The position numbers and the translations under genes are program-made. From an uncultured Oscillospiraceae bacterium (GTDB taxonomy: Bacteria; Bacillota; Clostridia; Oscillospirales; Oscillospiraceae), in contig CAAGIT010000096.1 of the NCBI GenBank assembly GCA_900769995.1, positions 1 through 11,710 on the forward strand: a stretch of DNA of 11,710 nucleotides. The letters run 5' to 3'. Position 1 is the stretch's first letter; the number at the start of each line of letters is the position of its first letter. Below the pieces are notes generated by a model. It did not search any database and was not told the DNA's origin. It saw nothing but the letters and a program-made list of their open reading frames with translations. Below are positions 1-6,675 of this stretch, piece after piece.

Positions 1-105
1 CTGCAAAAAACAAACGACGAAAAATGGCCCTACTACCTTCCCAATTTGAAGGAGTTCGGTCTGTTCGTGATTCGGAGGGATGAGAATGAGAAGCTTTCGG
101 GATGA
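1..105 (+). CDS. C-terminal end of an unidentified protein (5' end outside window)
   Basis: Frame 1 is open from the first base to a TGA at 103-105 and gives 34 residues ending in LFVIRRDENEKLSG. I do not recognise the family from this tail. Its codon use is ordinary, and the ribosome binding site of the next reading frame (GGAGGG, 74-79) lies inside it. The next start codon (86) comes before its stop, a 20-bp overlap typical of a coupled operon. It is therefore probably the gene preceding the FmdE-like and FecCD genes in one transcript. A SAM-dependent methyltransferase tail is one possibility, because I recall such genes near FmdE/FecCD clusters, but the sequence here cannot prove it. Confidence 0.55.
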   Translation: MQKTNDEKWPYYLPNLKEFGLFVIRRDENEKLSG

Positions 106-214
106 TATGGCACGGGCAGTGACTTTCCATGGGCATCTCTGCTCCGGTCAGTGCGTTGGCGCCGCAGTATGTAAATCGGGGGCCATTATCAATAAACCAT
201 GGAAACGACAATGA
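86..214 (+). CDS. Short FmdE-like metal-binding protein, probably truncated
   Basis: The frame encodes 42 residues starting MRSFRDDMARAVTFHGHLCSGQ. The segment FHGHLCSGQCVGA (about residues 14-26) matches the N-terminal signature of the FmdE family, where HGHxCxG supplies the metal-binding His and Cys. Family members are normally about 150-200 residues. Here the homology stops after the signature and is replaced by a short unrelated tail (VCKSGAIINKPWKRQ). GGAGGG at 74-79 is well placed for the ATG at 86; an ATG at 107 has a poorer site. The TGA at 212-214 overlaps the likely ATG of the permease (211-213) as ATGA, so the frame may still be translated and couple to the transporter. It is either a deletion remnant or a minimal metal-binding peptide. 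I favour a remnant that keeps a coupling role, with moderate certainty. Confidence 0.55.
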   Translation: MRSFRDDMARAVTFHGHLCSGQCVGAAVCKSGAIINKPWKRQ

Positions 215-1236
215 CGAAAAAGAAAAAACTTCCGTTCTGGGCGGTCATGCTGCTCCTGTTCGGTGGTCTGATCCTTGCGTGTATTCTGTCCACAACGCTG
301 GGACGCTATCCCATCAGTCTGAAGGAGCTGCTGGGGATCGCCTGGTCCAAGCTGCCCTTTACCGATGTGGAGCCTTTCTGGACCGCGACACAGGAGGCAT
401 TGTTTTTGAATCACCGCGTGCCGCGTATCCTGCTGTCGTGCATGGTGGGCTGTTGTCTGTCCACCGCCGGTGCCTGTTATCAGGGCGTGTTTCAGAATCC
501 CATGGCTGCCCCTGACATTTTGGGTGCCTCCTCCGGTGCGGCACTGGGTGCATCGCTGGCAATCATTCTGGGCTATATGAACTTTGCCGTCAGCGGATTT
601 GCATTTGTATTCAGTCTGGGCACCGTAGCGCTGGTCATTTTTGTGGGCAATCGCGCCAAGGGCAACCGGGTAGTGGGTCTGATCCTTGCCGGTGTCATGA
701 TCAGCAGTCTGGTATCCTCCTGCTCCTCCTTCATCAAGCTGATCGCGGATACCGAGGATCAACTGCCCGCCATCACCTACTGGCTCATGGGCAGCTTTAA
801 CGGTGCCGATATGGAGGACATTACGCTGGCCGCCATCCCCATGGTCATCGGCTTGGTTCCCATTTTTGCCTTACGTTGGAAAATCAACATTCTCTCTCTG
901 GGCGATGAAGAAGCCCGAACCCTGGGCATCAATGCCAAACGCGTGCGTCTGATCATCATTATCTGCTCGGCTCTGATCACGGCAGCCAGTGTGGCCGTCA
1001 GCGGCATCATCGGCTGGGTGGGACTGGTGATCCCCCATATGGCTCGGCGCATGGTCGGAAATGATTACAAAAAGCTCATTCCCGCCACCATGCTGTTCGG
1101 TGCCATCTTCATGCTGTTGGTGGACAACATCTGCCGCAACATATGGGCGACCGATCTTCCCATCGGTATTCTGACATCCTTTGTGGGTGCGCCCTTCTTC
1201 ATTTATCTGATCACAAAGGAAGGTGATCGGTTATGA
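211..1236 (+). CDS. FecCD/BtuC-family ABC transporter permease
   Basis: This is the membrane subunit of a type II (BtuCD-like) importer for iron complexes, corrinoids, heme or oxyanions such as molybdate/tungstate. From the ATG at 211 it has 341 residues, the usual length for the family. It begins with a basic cytoplasmic segment (MTKKKKLPFW) followed by many hydrophobic helices. Family features visible are RVPRILLSCMVGCCLSTAGACYQ near residue 72, the NPMAAPDILG loop, GWVGLVIPHMARRMVG near residue 266, and a C-terminal LPIGILTSFVGAPFF. An in-frame ATG at 199 would add four residues, but 211 forms an ATGA overlap with the preceding frame. Neither start has a strong Shine-Dalgarno site. The gene overlaps the ATPase by 4 bp. 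The substrate cannot be read from the permease. Confidence 0.93.
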   Translation: MTKKKKLPFWAVMLLLFGGLILACILSTTLGRYPISLKELLGIAWSKLPFTDVEPFWTATQEALFLNHRVPRILLSCMVGCCLSTAGACYQGVFQNPMAAPDILGASSGAALGASLAIILGYMNFAVSGFAFVFSLGTVALVIFVGNRAKGNRVVGLILAGVMISSLVSSCSSFIKLIADTEDQLPAITYWLMGSFNGADMEDITLAAIPMVIGLVPIFALRWKINILSLGDEEARTLGINAKRVRLIIIICSALITAASVAVSGIIGWVGLVIPHMARRMVGNDYKKLIPATMLFGAIFMLLVDNICRNIWATDLPIGILTSFVGAPFFIYLITKEGDRL

Positions 1237-2009
1237 ATCTGAAGGTCGAGCACCTGGATTTTTCCTTCGGAAAACGGCAGATATTAAAGAATATCAGCTT
1301 TGAGGCACAGAGCGGAGAGTTTCTGTCCATCCTCGGGCCAAACGGTGTCGGAAAAAGCACCCTGTTCCGCTGCATCCTGAATCTGCTTCGCCCTGATGCG
1401 GGGAGCATCACAGTGAACGGACGGGATGTCCGTCAGATGACGGCGCAGGAGATGGCAAAAAACATCGCCTATATCCCGCAGTTTCAAAATCCCACCTTTA
1501 ACTACTCCGTGCTGGACATGGTTCTGATGGGAACTGCCTCGCAGCTTCGGACTTTGGCAACACCGGGGAAAGCGCAGTTGGAGATCGCGCAAAACGCATT
1601 GCAGCGGATGAAAATTGAGCATCTGGCAGAGCATCCTTTCGGCTTTTGCTCCGGCGGCGAAAAGCAGCTCTGTCTGATCGCCCGTGCGATTGCTCAGCAG
1701 GCAAAGATTCTGATCATGGACGAACCTTCTGCCAGTCTGGATTTTGGCAACCGCATCCGCGTCATGCAGACAGTGCGGAGTCTGGTCGCAGACGGATACG
1801 CGGTCGTGCAGACCACGCATGATCCGGAGCAGGCCTTCCTGTATTCGGACAAAATTCTGGCGCTCCATGACGGACGTGTGCTGGCATGGGGAACTCCGCA
1901 GGCGGTGATAAAGGACGATCTGGTGTCAAAGCTGTACGGCATCGATGTGGAGGTCCACAGCCTGCACAACGATACCATCCGCGTCTGCGTGCCCGCGAAG
2001 TCTCTGTGA
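1233..2009 (+). CDS. FecE/BtuD-family ABC transporter ATP-binding protein
   Basis: This cytoplasmic ATPase powers the FecCD-like permease. Its 258 residues contain all nucleotide-binding elements in order: Walker A GPNGVGKST (35-43), Q-loop YIPQ (80-83), signature CSGGEKQ (139-145), Walker B ILIMDE (159-164), D-loop SASLD (166-170) and switch His in TTHD (194-197). The signature starts with Cys where Leu is usual, a mild deviation that should not abolish activity. The ATG at 1233 overlaps the permease stop as ATGA, which indicates translational coupling and fits the equal stoichiometry of the two subunits. The stop at 2009 is followed by a 71-bp gap before the binding protein, which has its own strong ribosome binding site. 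The intact catalytic residues argue for a working importer. Confidence 0.95.
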   Translation: MNLKVEHLDFSFGKRQILKNISFEAQSGEFLSILGPNGVGKSTLFRCILNLLRPDAGSITVNGRDVRQMTAQEMAKNIAYIPQFQNPTFNYSVLDMVLMGTASQLRTLATPGKAQLEIAQNALQRMKIEHLAEHPFGFCSGGEKQLCLIARAIAQQAKILIMDEPSASLDFGNRIRVMQTVRSLVADGYAVVQTTHDPEQAFLYSDKILALHDGRVLAWGTPQAVIKDDLVSKLYGIDVEVHSLHNDTIRVCVPAKSL

Positions 2010-2062
2010 CCTGCCGAAAACGCTCTGAACTGTTTTGTCAGCAATACCCTTTACATATTAAC

Positions 2063-2072
2063 AAAGGAGAAG
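2063..2072 (+). promoter_or_regulatory. Ribosome binding site of the binding-protein gene
   Basis: AAAGGAGAAG lies about 10 bases before the ATG at 2081. It is the strongest site inside this operon and sits in the only real gap (2010-2080). This suits the higher expression usually needed for the binding protein relative to the membrane subunits. It also decides the start at 2081. Confidence 0.7.
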
Positions 2073-2080
2073 TGAATCCC

Positions 2081-3235
2081 ATGAAAAACACAAAAAAACT
2101 GCTTGCATTGCTGCTTGCGCTGAGTATGCTCTTTGCTCTGACCGCCTGCGGCAGCACCTCCAACGCTGCGCCGACCTCACAGTCTGCGCAGACCCAACCG
2201 TCCGTTGAACCAACTACGTCCGCCGATCCCGCTCCGTCCACCGAACCCGAGGGCTTCCAACCCTATACCTTCGTGGACGATCTGGGCCACGAGATCGAGA
2301 TCACCGAGGAGATCACTGCGATCGTTCCCTCCGGTCAGTTGGCGCAGGTTATCCTGCTGGGCGTCGCTCCCGACCTGATGGCAGGTCTTGGCGGCAAGCT
2401 GTACGACGATATGGCCGAGTTCCTCCCCGATTATGACCGTCTTTCCCGATTGACCTATTTCGGCACCGTCCTGGGTGCCGCCGATCTGGATGTGGAGGCA
2501 CTCGCCTCCACCAATGCCCAGCTTGTGATCGACATGGGCTACGCCAAGACCGGCTATGAGGAAGAGCTTGCCACCACCGAGGAGCTGACCGGCATCACCT
2601 GCGTCTTCATCGAGGCAAGTCTGGATAACTACGGCGAGGCCATCCGCAAGCTGGGCCAACTGCTGGGTCGCGAGGAAAAGTGCGAAGAAATGGCCCTCTG
2701 GTGCGAAGAGGTCTATGCCCGTGCACTCGGCATTATGGAAGAGGTCGGTGACAACAAGGTCAACGGCATTTACGCTCTGGGTGACGGCGGTCTGAACGTT
2801 ATCGCGGAGAGCCAGTCGCAGGCAGAGGTCATCAACCTCGTCATCAACAACCTTGCCGTGATTGAAAACGCCAGCGGCAAAGGCTCGGGCAACCCTGTCA
2901 ACATGGAGCAGATCGCGCTGTGGAATCCCGATTTCGTGATCTTCGGTGACGGCAGCATTTATGACACCGCCGCCGAAGATGCCACGTGGAGCCAGATCAG
3001 CGCCATTGCAAACGGCAAGTATGTGGAGTCACCTGCTTCTCCCTACAACTGGACCGTAGCGCCTCCTGCCTGCCAGCGTTATCTCGCTCTTCTGTGGCTG
3101 CCCTCCCTCCTGTATCCCGAATACTGCGATTACGACCTGCAGGCGGAGATCACCGAGTATTATGAGCTGTTCTGCGGCGTGACCCTGACCGATGCACAGT
3201 ACGCCGAACTGACCGCAAACGCGTTCTTTAAGTAA
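2081..3235 (+). CDS. ABC transporter substrate-binding lipoprotein (FepB/TroA-like)
   Basis: This 384-residue extracytoplasmic binding protein of the helical-backbone (COG0614-type) fold should capture the ligand and dock on the FecCD-like permease. The signal peptide MKNTKKLLALLLALSMLF ends in a lipobox L20-T-A-C23, predicting diacylglyceryl anchoring at Cys23. A Ser/Thr/Pro-rich linker covers about residues 24-60. The mature domain opens with YTFVDDLGHEIEI, the usual first strand and turn of these proteins, and ends with PYNWTVAPPACQRYLALLWL. That last motif, seen as PYNW..PP..., I associate with clostridial binding proteins of unassigned or oxyanion/metal specificity. I chose ATG 2081 because AAAGGAGA (2063-2070) precedes it and the signal peptide follows directly; earlier in-frame starts overlap the ATPase gene. 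The stop TAA shares one base with the next ATG. Confidence 0.93.
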   Translation: MKNTKKLLALLLALSMLFALTACGSTSNAAPTSQSAQTQPSVEPTTSADPAPSTEPEGFQPYTFVDDLGHEIEITEEITAIVPSGQLAQVILLGVAPDLMAGLGGKLYDDMAEFLPDYDRLSRLTYFGTVLGAADLDVEALASTNAQLVIDMGYAKTGYEEELATTEELTGITCVFIEASLDNYGEAIRKLGQLLGREEKCEEMALWCEEVYARALGIMEEVGDNKVNGIYALGDGGLNVIAESQSQAEVINLVINNLAVIENASGKGSGNPVNMEQIALWNPDFVIFGDGSIYDTAAEDATWSQISAIANGKYVESPASPYNWTVAPPACQRYLALLWLPSLLYPEYCDYDLQAEITEYYELFCGVTLTDAQYAELTANAFFK

Positions 3236-3774
3236 TGCACGCGCTGATTGTCGGAAAACGCGGTGTCGGCAAGAGCACCCTGATCGGCAGGGTGCTGCGC
3301 GCCCTTGACCGGCCCGTGTACGGATTTGAAACAAAAAAAGAGAACTCCCTCGCAGATCCACTGCGAGGAAGCCCCATCTACATCTACGAGGCGTGGCAGG
3401 CACGGGTGCAGACAGCCGAAAATCTGGTGGGTTACTGCAAAAATCACCGCTTTGATGCGGCAGCCGAAGCGTTTAACCGCTTTGCGCCGAAGCTGCGTCA
3501 ACCTGTGCCGTCCGGCGGCATTGTTCTGCTGGACGAGTTGGGATTTATGGAATCGCAGGCGAAAGAATTCTGTGCCGCCGTGTTTGATCTGCTGGACGGG
3601 GACGTTCCGGTAATCGCCGCAGTGAAGGACAAAAACACCCCCTTTTTGGAGGCGGTTCGACATCATCCCAAGGCAAAATGCTTTTATATCACGGAAGAAA
3701 ACAGAGATGCGTTGTTTCCACAGGTGTTGGACTTCGTCCGTATGCAGTTGGATGCCGTGGAAGGGAGAATGTGA
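3235..3774 (+). CDS. THEP1-like P-loop nucleoside-triphosphatase (NTPase_1 family)
   Basis: The 179-residue protein starts almost directly with a Walker A loop, GKRGVGKST (7-15), followed by GRVLRAL and VYGFETKKE (28-36), the strand where THEP1 proteins carry GF.T.E. Walker B is GGIVLLDELGFMES (94-107), equivalent to the family's DEiG.ME. A C-terminal KCFYITEENRDAL segment completes the fold. Family members hydrolyse NTPs in vitro, but their cellular role is not settled. The start ATG shares an A with the stop of the binding-protein gene (TAATG) and the TGA shares an A with the next ATG (TGATG), so it is translated in step with the transporter. That placement suggests a part in processing or inserting the imported metal or cofactor, which is inference. 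No secretion signal is present, so it is cytoplasmic. Confidence 0.8.
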   Translation: MHALIVGKRGVGKSTLIGRVLRALDRPVYGFETKKENSLADPLRGSPIYIYEAWQARVQTAENLVGYCKNHRFDAAAEAFNRFAPKLRQPVPSGGIVLLDELGFMESQAKEFCAAVFDLLDGDVPVIAAVKDKNTPFLEAVRHHPKAKCFYITEENRDALFPQVLDFVRMQLDAVEGRM

Positions 3775-4367
3775 TGGAGAAACGAACGCTTATCATCAAT
3801 GGCTCTCCCCGTCCAAACGGAAATACCGCCTATCTGATCGGCGTACTGCGGGAACAACTGGAAGGTGAAATTATCGAAATCTCTGCCTTTCGCTCCGGCA
3901 TTGCCCCCTGTGTAGACTGCCGTGGCTGCTGGAAGACGGCAAAGTGCGTGGTACACGACGGGATGCAGGTCATTTATGACGATGCTTTCGACAACATCGT
4001 CATCGCTTCCCCGGTGTATTACGGCACTCTGCCCGGTTCGGTGCTGAGCCTGATGAGCCGTTTGCAGCCTTGGCACGCTGCCATGTTTTTCCTGAAACAG
4101 CCGCTGCAGCTCAAGCCCAAAAAGTCCGCCGCGATCCTGACCGCCGGAGGAAAGGGAAACGCAGAGTGGGTACAGCATCATCTGCACGCCTTTTTCCGGA
4201 TGGTCAACGCAAAGGGCTTTCGGGAACACACGGCCTGTTCACCGAATACCGACGCTGTTCCTGCATGGGAGGATCCACGGGCTGTGGATGATGTGCTTCG
4301 CATTGCCCGATGGTTGAACGAGCCAACGCCGGATATACCCATACACCCCGAAAAAATGCTGTTTTGA
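3774..4367 (+). CDS. Flavodoxin-fold NADPH-dependent FMN reductase with a Cys-rich motif
   Basis: The 197-residue protein begins with IINGSPRPNGNT (7-18), the phosphate-binding loop for FMN, and has IVIASPVYYGTLPG (about 75-88), the second flavin-contact motif of this family. Between them, residues 46-58 contain four cysteines spaced C-x2-C-x2-C-x5-C (CVDCRGCWKTAKC), a pattern common in clostridial members of the iron-sulfur flavoprotein/FMN-reductase group. These could bind a metal or cluster, or act in redox chemistry. The ATG at 3774 overlaps the NTPase stop by one base, and AGGGAG (3762-3767) lies 6 bases upstream. An upstream in-frame start at 3678 is rejected because it overlaps the NTPase by 97 bp. 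The gene is last in the operon, with a terminator 9 bp past its stop. A role in reducing the imported metal complex or cofactor is plausible but unproven. Confidence 0.88.
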   Translation: MEKRTLIINGSPRPNGNTAYLIGVLREQLEGEIIEISAFRSGIAPCVDCRGCWKTAKCVVHDGMQVIYDDAFDNIVIASPVYYGTLPGSVLSLMSRLQPWHAAMFFLKQPLQLKPKKSAAILTAGGKGNAEWVQHHLHAFFRMVNAKGFREHTACSPNTDAVPAWEDPRAVDDVLRIARWLNEPTPDIPIHPEKMLF

Positions 4368-4375
4368 TGAATACT

Positions 4376-4422
4376 AATCGTAACTCCATCTTCCGACAGA
4401 AGATGGAGTTACGATTCTTTTA
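4376..4422 (+). terminator. Rho-independent terminator of the transporter operon
   Basis: A perfect 18-bp inverted repeat (arms 4376-4393 and 4399-4416, AATCGTAACTCCATCTTC and its complement) encloses a 5-base loop and is followed by CTTTTAA. It starts 9 bases after the flavoprotein stop. The stem is long and uninterrupted, so termination in the + direction should be efficient. Confidence 0.88.
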
Positions 4423-4459
4423 ATAGAAACATGGAGGCCGAGAAATCTCAGCCTCCATG
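4422..4459 (-). terminator. Probable terminator of the zinc-ribbon gene
   Basis: The arms CATGGAGGC (4430-4438) and GCCTCCATG (4451-4459) pair perfectly and can extend inward by four more positions with one C-A mismatch. Read on the - strand the hairpin is followed by TTTCTATT, a modest U-rich tract. It lies about 60 bases past the stop of the zinc-ribbon gene and back to back with the + strand terminator. Confidence 0.6.
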
Positions 4460-4520
4460 CAGGAACAATGATTTGATTAAACTGTTGTCCCTATGGGAAG
4501 ACGTGTGCTTTGGCTTTTAA

Positions 4521-4799
4521 TCAGCCGTTCTCGCGCATCTTTGCGAAGCACTCGCTGCAGTACACGGGACGGTCGGTCTTCGGCTCAAAGGGAACACGAG
4601 CCTCGCCGCCGCAGTTAGCGCAGACAGCGGTGAAATACTCTCTCGGGCTACGAGCAGCATTCTTGCGAGCGTCACGGCAGGCCTTGCAGCGCTGGGGCTC
4701 ATTCTGGAAGCCTCTCTCAGCATAGAACTCCTGCTCACCGGCGGTGAACACGAACTCTGCGCCGCATTCCTTGCAAACTAAAGTCTTGTCTTCGAACAT
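4521..4799 (-). CDS. Zinc-ribbon protein with CxxC-x17-CxxC domain
   Basis: The 92-residue cytoplasmic protein has two zinc modules. The N-terminal one (residues 1-46) carries C9-x2-C12 and C38-x2-C41 around FVFTAGEQEFYAERGF and NEPQRC, the signature of the probable zinc-ribbon family. The C-terminal one has C60-x2-C63, exactly 17 residues, then C81-x2-C84 (the CxxC-x17-CxxC domain), with VPFEPKTDRPVYC between. All eight cysteines are present. The function of this family is unknown; small paired ribbons often contact nucleic acid or proteins, but nothing here shows which. The ATG at 4799 is preceded by GAGAGGT on the - strand. It stands alone, with its own consensus promoter about 130 bp upstream and a hairpin after it, although ruvB upstream has no clear terminator and could read through. 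Confidence 0.88.
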   Translation of the reverse strand: MFEDKTLVCKECGAEFVFTAGEQEFYAERGFQNEPQRCKACRDARKNAARSPREYFTAVCANCGGEARVPFEPKTDRPVYCSECFAKMRENG

Positions 4800-4915
4800 G
4801 TTGGTTTACCTCTCTTGATTAGTGAATTGCCCTGACGCTTGTTCCATCAAAAATGCTGGTCTGACACAGGGTTGATATTGCGAACGGCCGAAGCCGATAG
4901 CGCCTAAACGGTACT
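4800..4915 (-). other. Long 5' leader of the zinc-ribbon gene, possibly structured
   Basis: The predicted leader contains a UUCG-capped stem CGGC-UUCG-GCCG (+ coordinates 4885-4896), flanked by GCG/CGC (4901-4903 with 4880-4882), then a 5-bp pairing CCCTG/CAGGG (4867-4871 with 4830-4834) that closes a loop of about 30 bases. I see no match to a riboswitch class I know. The rest of the gap up to ruvB (4950-5021) is AT-rich and shows only a weak CTAAATT/AATTTAG repeat. Whether the leader is regulatory is a guess. Confidence 0.35.
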
Positions 4916-4921
4916 TCTGTG

Positions 4922-4949
4922 ATTATATCATTTTGTTCGATTTTGTCAA
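4922..4949 (-). promoter_or_regulatory. Consensus sigma-A promoter of the zinc-ribbon gene
   Basis: On the - strand a perfect -35 TTGACA (4949-4944) and a perfect -10 TATAAT (4927-4922) are separated by 16 bp. Transcription should start near 4915, leaving a leader of about 115 nt before the ATG at 4799. A full-consensus promoter predicts strong constitutive expression unless the leader controls it. Confidence 0.85.
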
Positions 4950-5021
4950 TAGTGTGGATAAAATATTTTGTCTTTGCCTAAATTTTTGTGAAACTTCTCT
5001 GTTTTTTCTTTAAGAATTTAG

Positions 5022-6059
5022 TCAAAAAGACAACTGTTCTCCCGCACCATGCGGGATATGCAGATGGTCATAGGCGAGCTGCGTGACACAGCGGCCGCGC
5101 GGTGTACGGGTCAAAAAGCCGATTTGCATCAAATACGGCTCATAGACATCCTCCAGGGTAACCGCTTCCTCACCGATGGTCGCCGCCAAGGTTTCCAGCC
5201 CGACCGGGCCGCCGTTATAGAATTTTATGATGGCGGACAGCATCCGGCGGTCGGTCGCATCGAGTCCGAGCTTATCAACCTCCAGCTTGCCGAGCGCATG
5301 ATCGACCGCCGCTCTTGTGATAACGCCGTCATAATAGATCTGCGCAAAATCGCGCACACGGCGCAGCAAGCGATTGGCGATTCTGGGCGTTCCGCGGCTG
5401 CGGGAAGCCATTTCCAGAGCGCCCTCGGCGTCGATCTGCATCCCAAGCAGGGTCGCGGATCGCGTGATAATGCGGCAAAGCTCCTCCGGCGTGTACAATT
5501 CCAGACGGAAGCTCACGCCGAAGCGATCACGCAGGGGTGCGGAAAGCTGCCCTGCCCGCGTGGTTGCGCCGATCAGGGTAAACCGCGGCAGATCGAGCCG
5601 AATCGAGTTTGCCGAGGGGCCTTTTCCGACAATAATATCAATGGCAAAATCCTCCATCGCGGGATATAAAATCTCCTCGACCGCCATATTCAAACGGTGA
5701 ATCTCGTCGATAAACAAGATGTCGCCTTCGCTGAGGTTGGTCAAAAGTGCCGCCAGATCGCCCGCTTTCTCAATCGCAGGACCGGAGGTAATGCGGATAT
5801 TGACGCCCATTTCGTTGGCGATAACACCCGCGAGCGTAGTTTTTCCCAAACCCGGAGGGCCATAGAGCAGCACGTGATCCAAAGGTTCATTGCGGCGTCT
5901 TGCCGCCTCGATATAGACCGAAAGATTCTCCTTGACCTTCTCCTGTCCGTTGTACTCGTGCAGCCGTTTCGGGCGCAGGCTGAACTCGCCCTCGTCATTC
6001 GCCGTAAAGCTGGTCGCTATGATCGGCGCTTCATAATCCTGTGAAAAATCAATGCTCAT
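5022..6059 (-). CDS. ruvB: Holliday junction branch migration DNA helicase RuvB
   Basis: RuvB is the hexameric AAA+ motor that, with RuvA, drives branch migration of Holliday junctions during recombinational repair. The 345 residues are near the usual length. Walker A is YGPPGLGKTT (66-75), Walker B ILFIDEIHRL (114-123), and the sensor 1 region TLIGATTRAG is followed by the arginine-finger segment LRDRFGV. The winged-helix C-terminus contains YEPYLMQIGFLTRTPRGR, which is highly typical. The ATG at 6059 lies 4 bases past the ruvA stop, and its ribosome binding site (GAGG) is formed by the last codons of ruvA, so translation is coupled. No convincing terminator follows before the zinc-ribbon promoter. 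Confidence 0.98.
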   Translation of the reverse strand: MSIDFSQDYEAPIIATSFTANDEGEFSLRPKRLHEYNGQEKVKENLSVYIEAARRRNEPLDHVLLYGPPGLGKTTLAGVIANEMGVNIRITSGPAIEKAGDLAALLTNLSEGDILFIDEIHRLNMAVEEILYPAMEDFAIDIIVGKGPSANSIRLDLPRFTLIGATTRAGQLSAPLRDRFGVSFRLELYTPEELCRIITRSATLLGMQIDAEGALEMASRSRGTPRIANRLLRRVRDFAQIYYDGVITRAAVDHALGKLEVDKLGLDATDRRMLSAIIKFYNGGPVGLETLAATIGEEAVTLEDVYEPYLMQIGFLTRTPRGRCVTQLAYDHLHIPHGAGEQLSF

Positions 6060-6063
6060 ACGT

Positions 6064-6666
6064 TTACCTCATCACCATCGCACGCAAGCACTGCCGGACG
6101 ATCTCCTCGGTTTTCATGCCCTCGGTCTGCACGCCCTTTAACGCTGCGCCGATCTCTGCCTGGGTATAGCCCAGCTCCGCCAACGCCGCCTGCGCCAATG
6201 CCAGATTGCTGTTACCGGCGGGCAATACGGCAGCACCGCCGACAGCGGCAATCTCGGCCTCGGATACTGCGCCGATTTTGTCCTTCAACTCCAAAATGAT
6301 ACGCTGGGCGAGCTTTTTTCCCACGCCCTGTGCCGCCGTCAGCGATTTTTCATCCTGCGTCATGATCGCCAGCATAAAGCGTTCGGGGGAAGTCGTGGAC
6401 AAAATCGCGATCGCCGCCTTCGGCCCGACACCGGTCACGCCAAGCAGCAATTCAAAGCAGCGCAGCTCATCCCGCGTGGAAAAGCCGAAAATATCAAACG
6501 CATCCTCGCGGATATTGCAATAGGTATAGAGCTTCGCTTTCTGACCGACGCGAAGCTTCGAGATCGTAAACGCCGTGGTGTGGCAGCCATAGCCGACACC
6601 GCCGCAGTCGACGACCGCAAGATTGCCCTCCAGCAGCGTGATCTCGCCATTCAAATAATAAAACAT
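6064..6666 (-). CDS. ruvA: Holliday junction branch migration protein RuvA
   Basis: RuvA binds the four-way junction as a tetramer and loads RuvB. The 200 residues show the three expected domains: an N-terminal OB fold starting MFYYLNGEITLLEG, tandem helix-hairpin-helix motifs LLGVTGVGPKAAIAIL (about 74-89) and TAAQGVGKKLAQRIILEL (110-127), and a C-terminal domain that contacts RuvB, linked by an Ala-rich stretch (about 133-160). The start at 6666 is 9 bases after the ruvC stop, with TGAGGAA formed partly by the ruvC stop codon serving as ribosome binding site. The order ruvC-ruvA-ruvB is standard in many Firmicutes. Confidence 0.97.
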   Translation of the reverse strand: MFYYLNGEITLLEGNLAVVDCGGVGYGCHTTAFTISKLRVGQKAKLYTYCNIREDAFDIFGFSTRDELRCFELLLGVTGVGPKAAIAILSTTSPERFMLAIMTQDEKSLTAAQGVGKKLAQRIILELKDKIGAVSEAEIAAVGGAAVLPAGNSNLALAQAALAELGYTQAEIGAALKGVQTEGMKTEEIVRQCLRAMVMR

Positions 6667-6675
6667 CTCAGTTCC

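Noticed and set aside
1886..2080. Upstream in-frame extension of the binding protein (65 residues)
   Set aside because: It overlaps the ATPase C-terminus, puts a non-signal sequence before a perfect lipoprotein signal peptide, and lacks a ribosome binding site.
4978..5021. CTAAATT/AATTTAG inverted repeat after ruvB as a terminator
   Set aside because: Arms are 7 bp, AT-only except the ends, and 30 bases apart; too weak to call.
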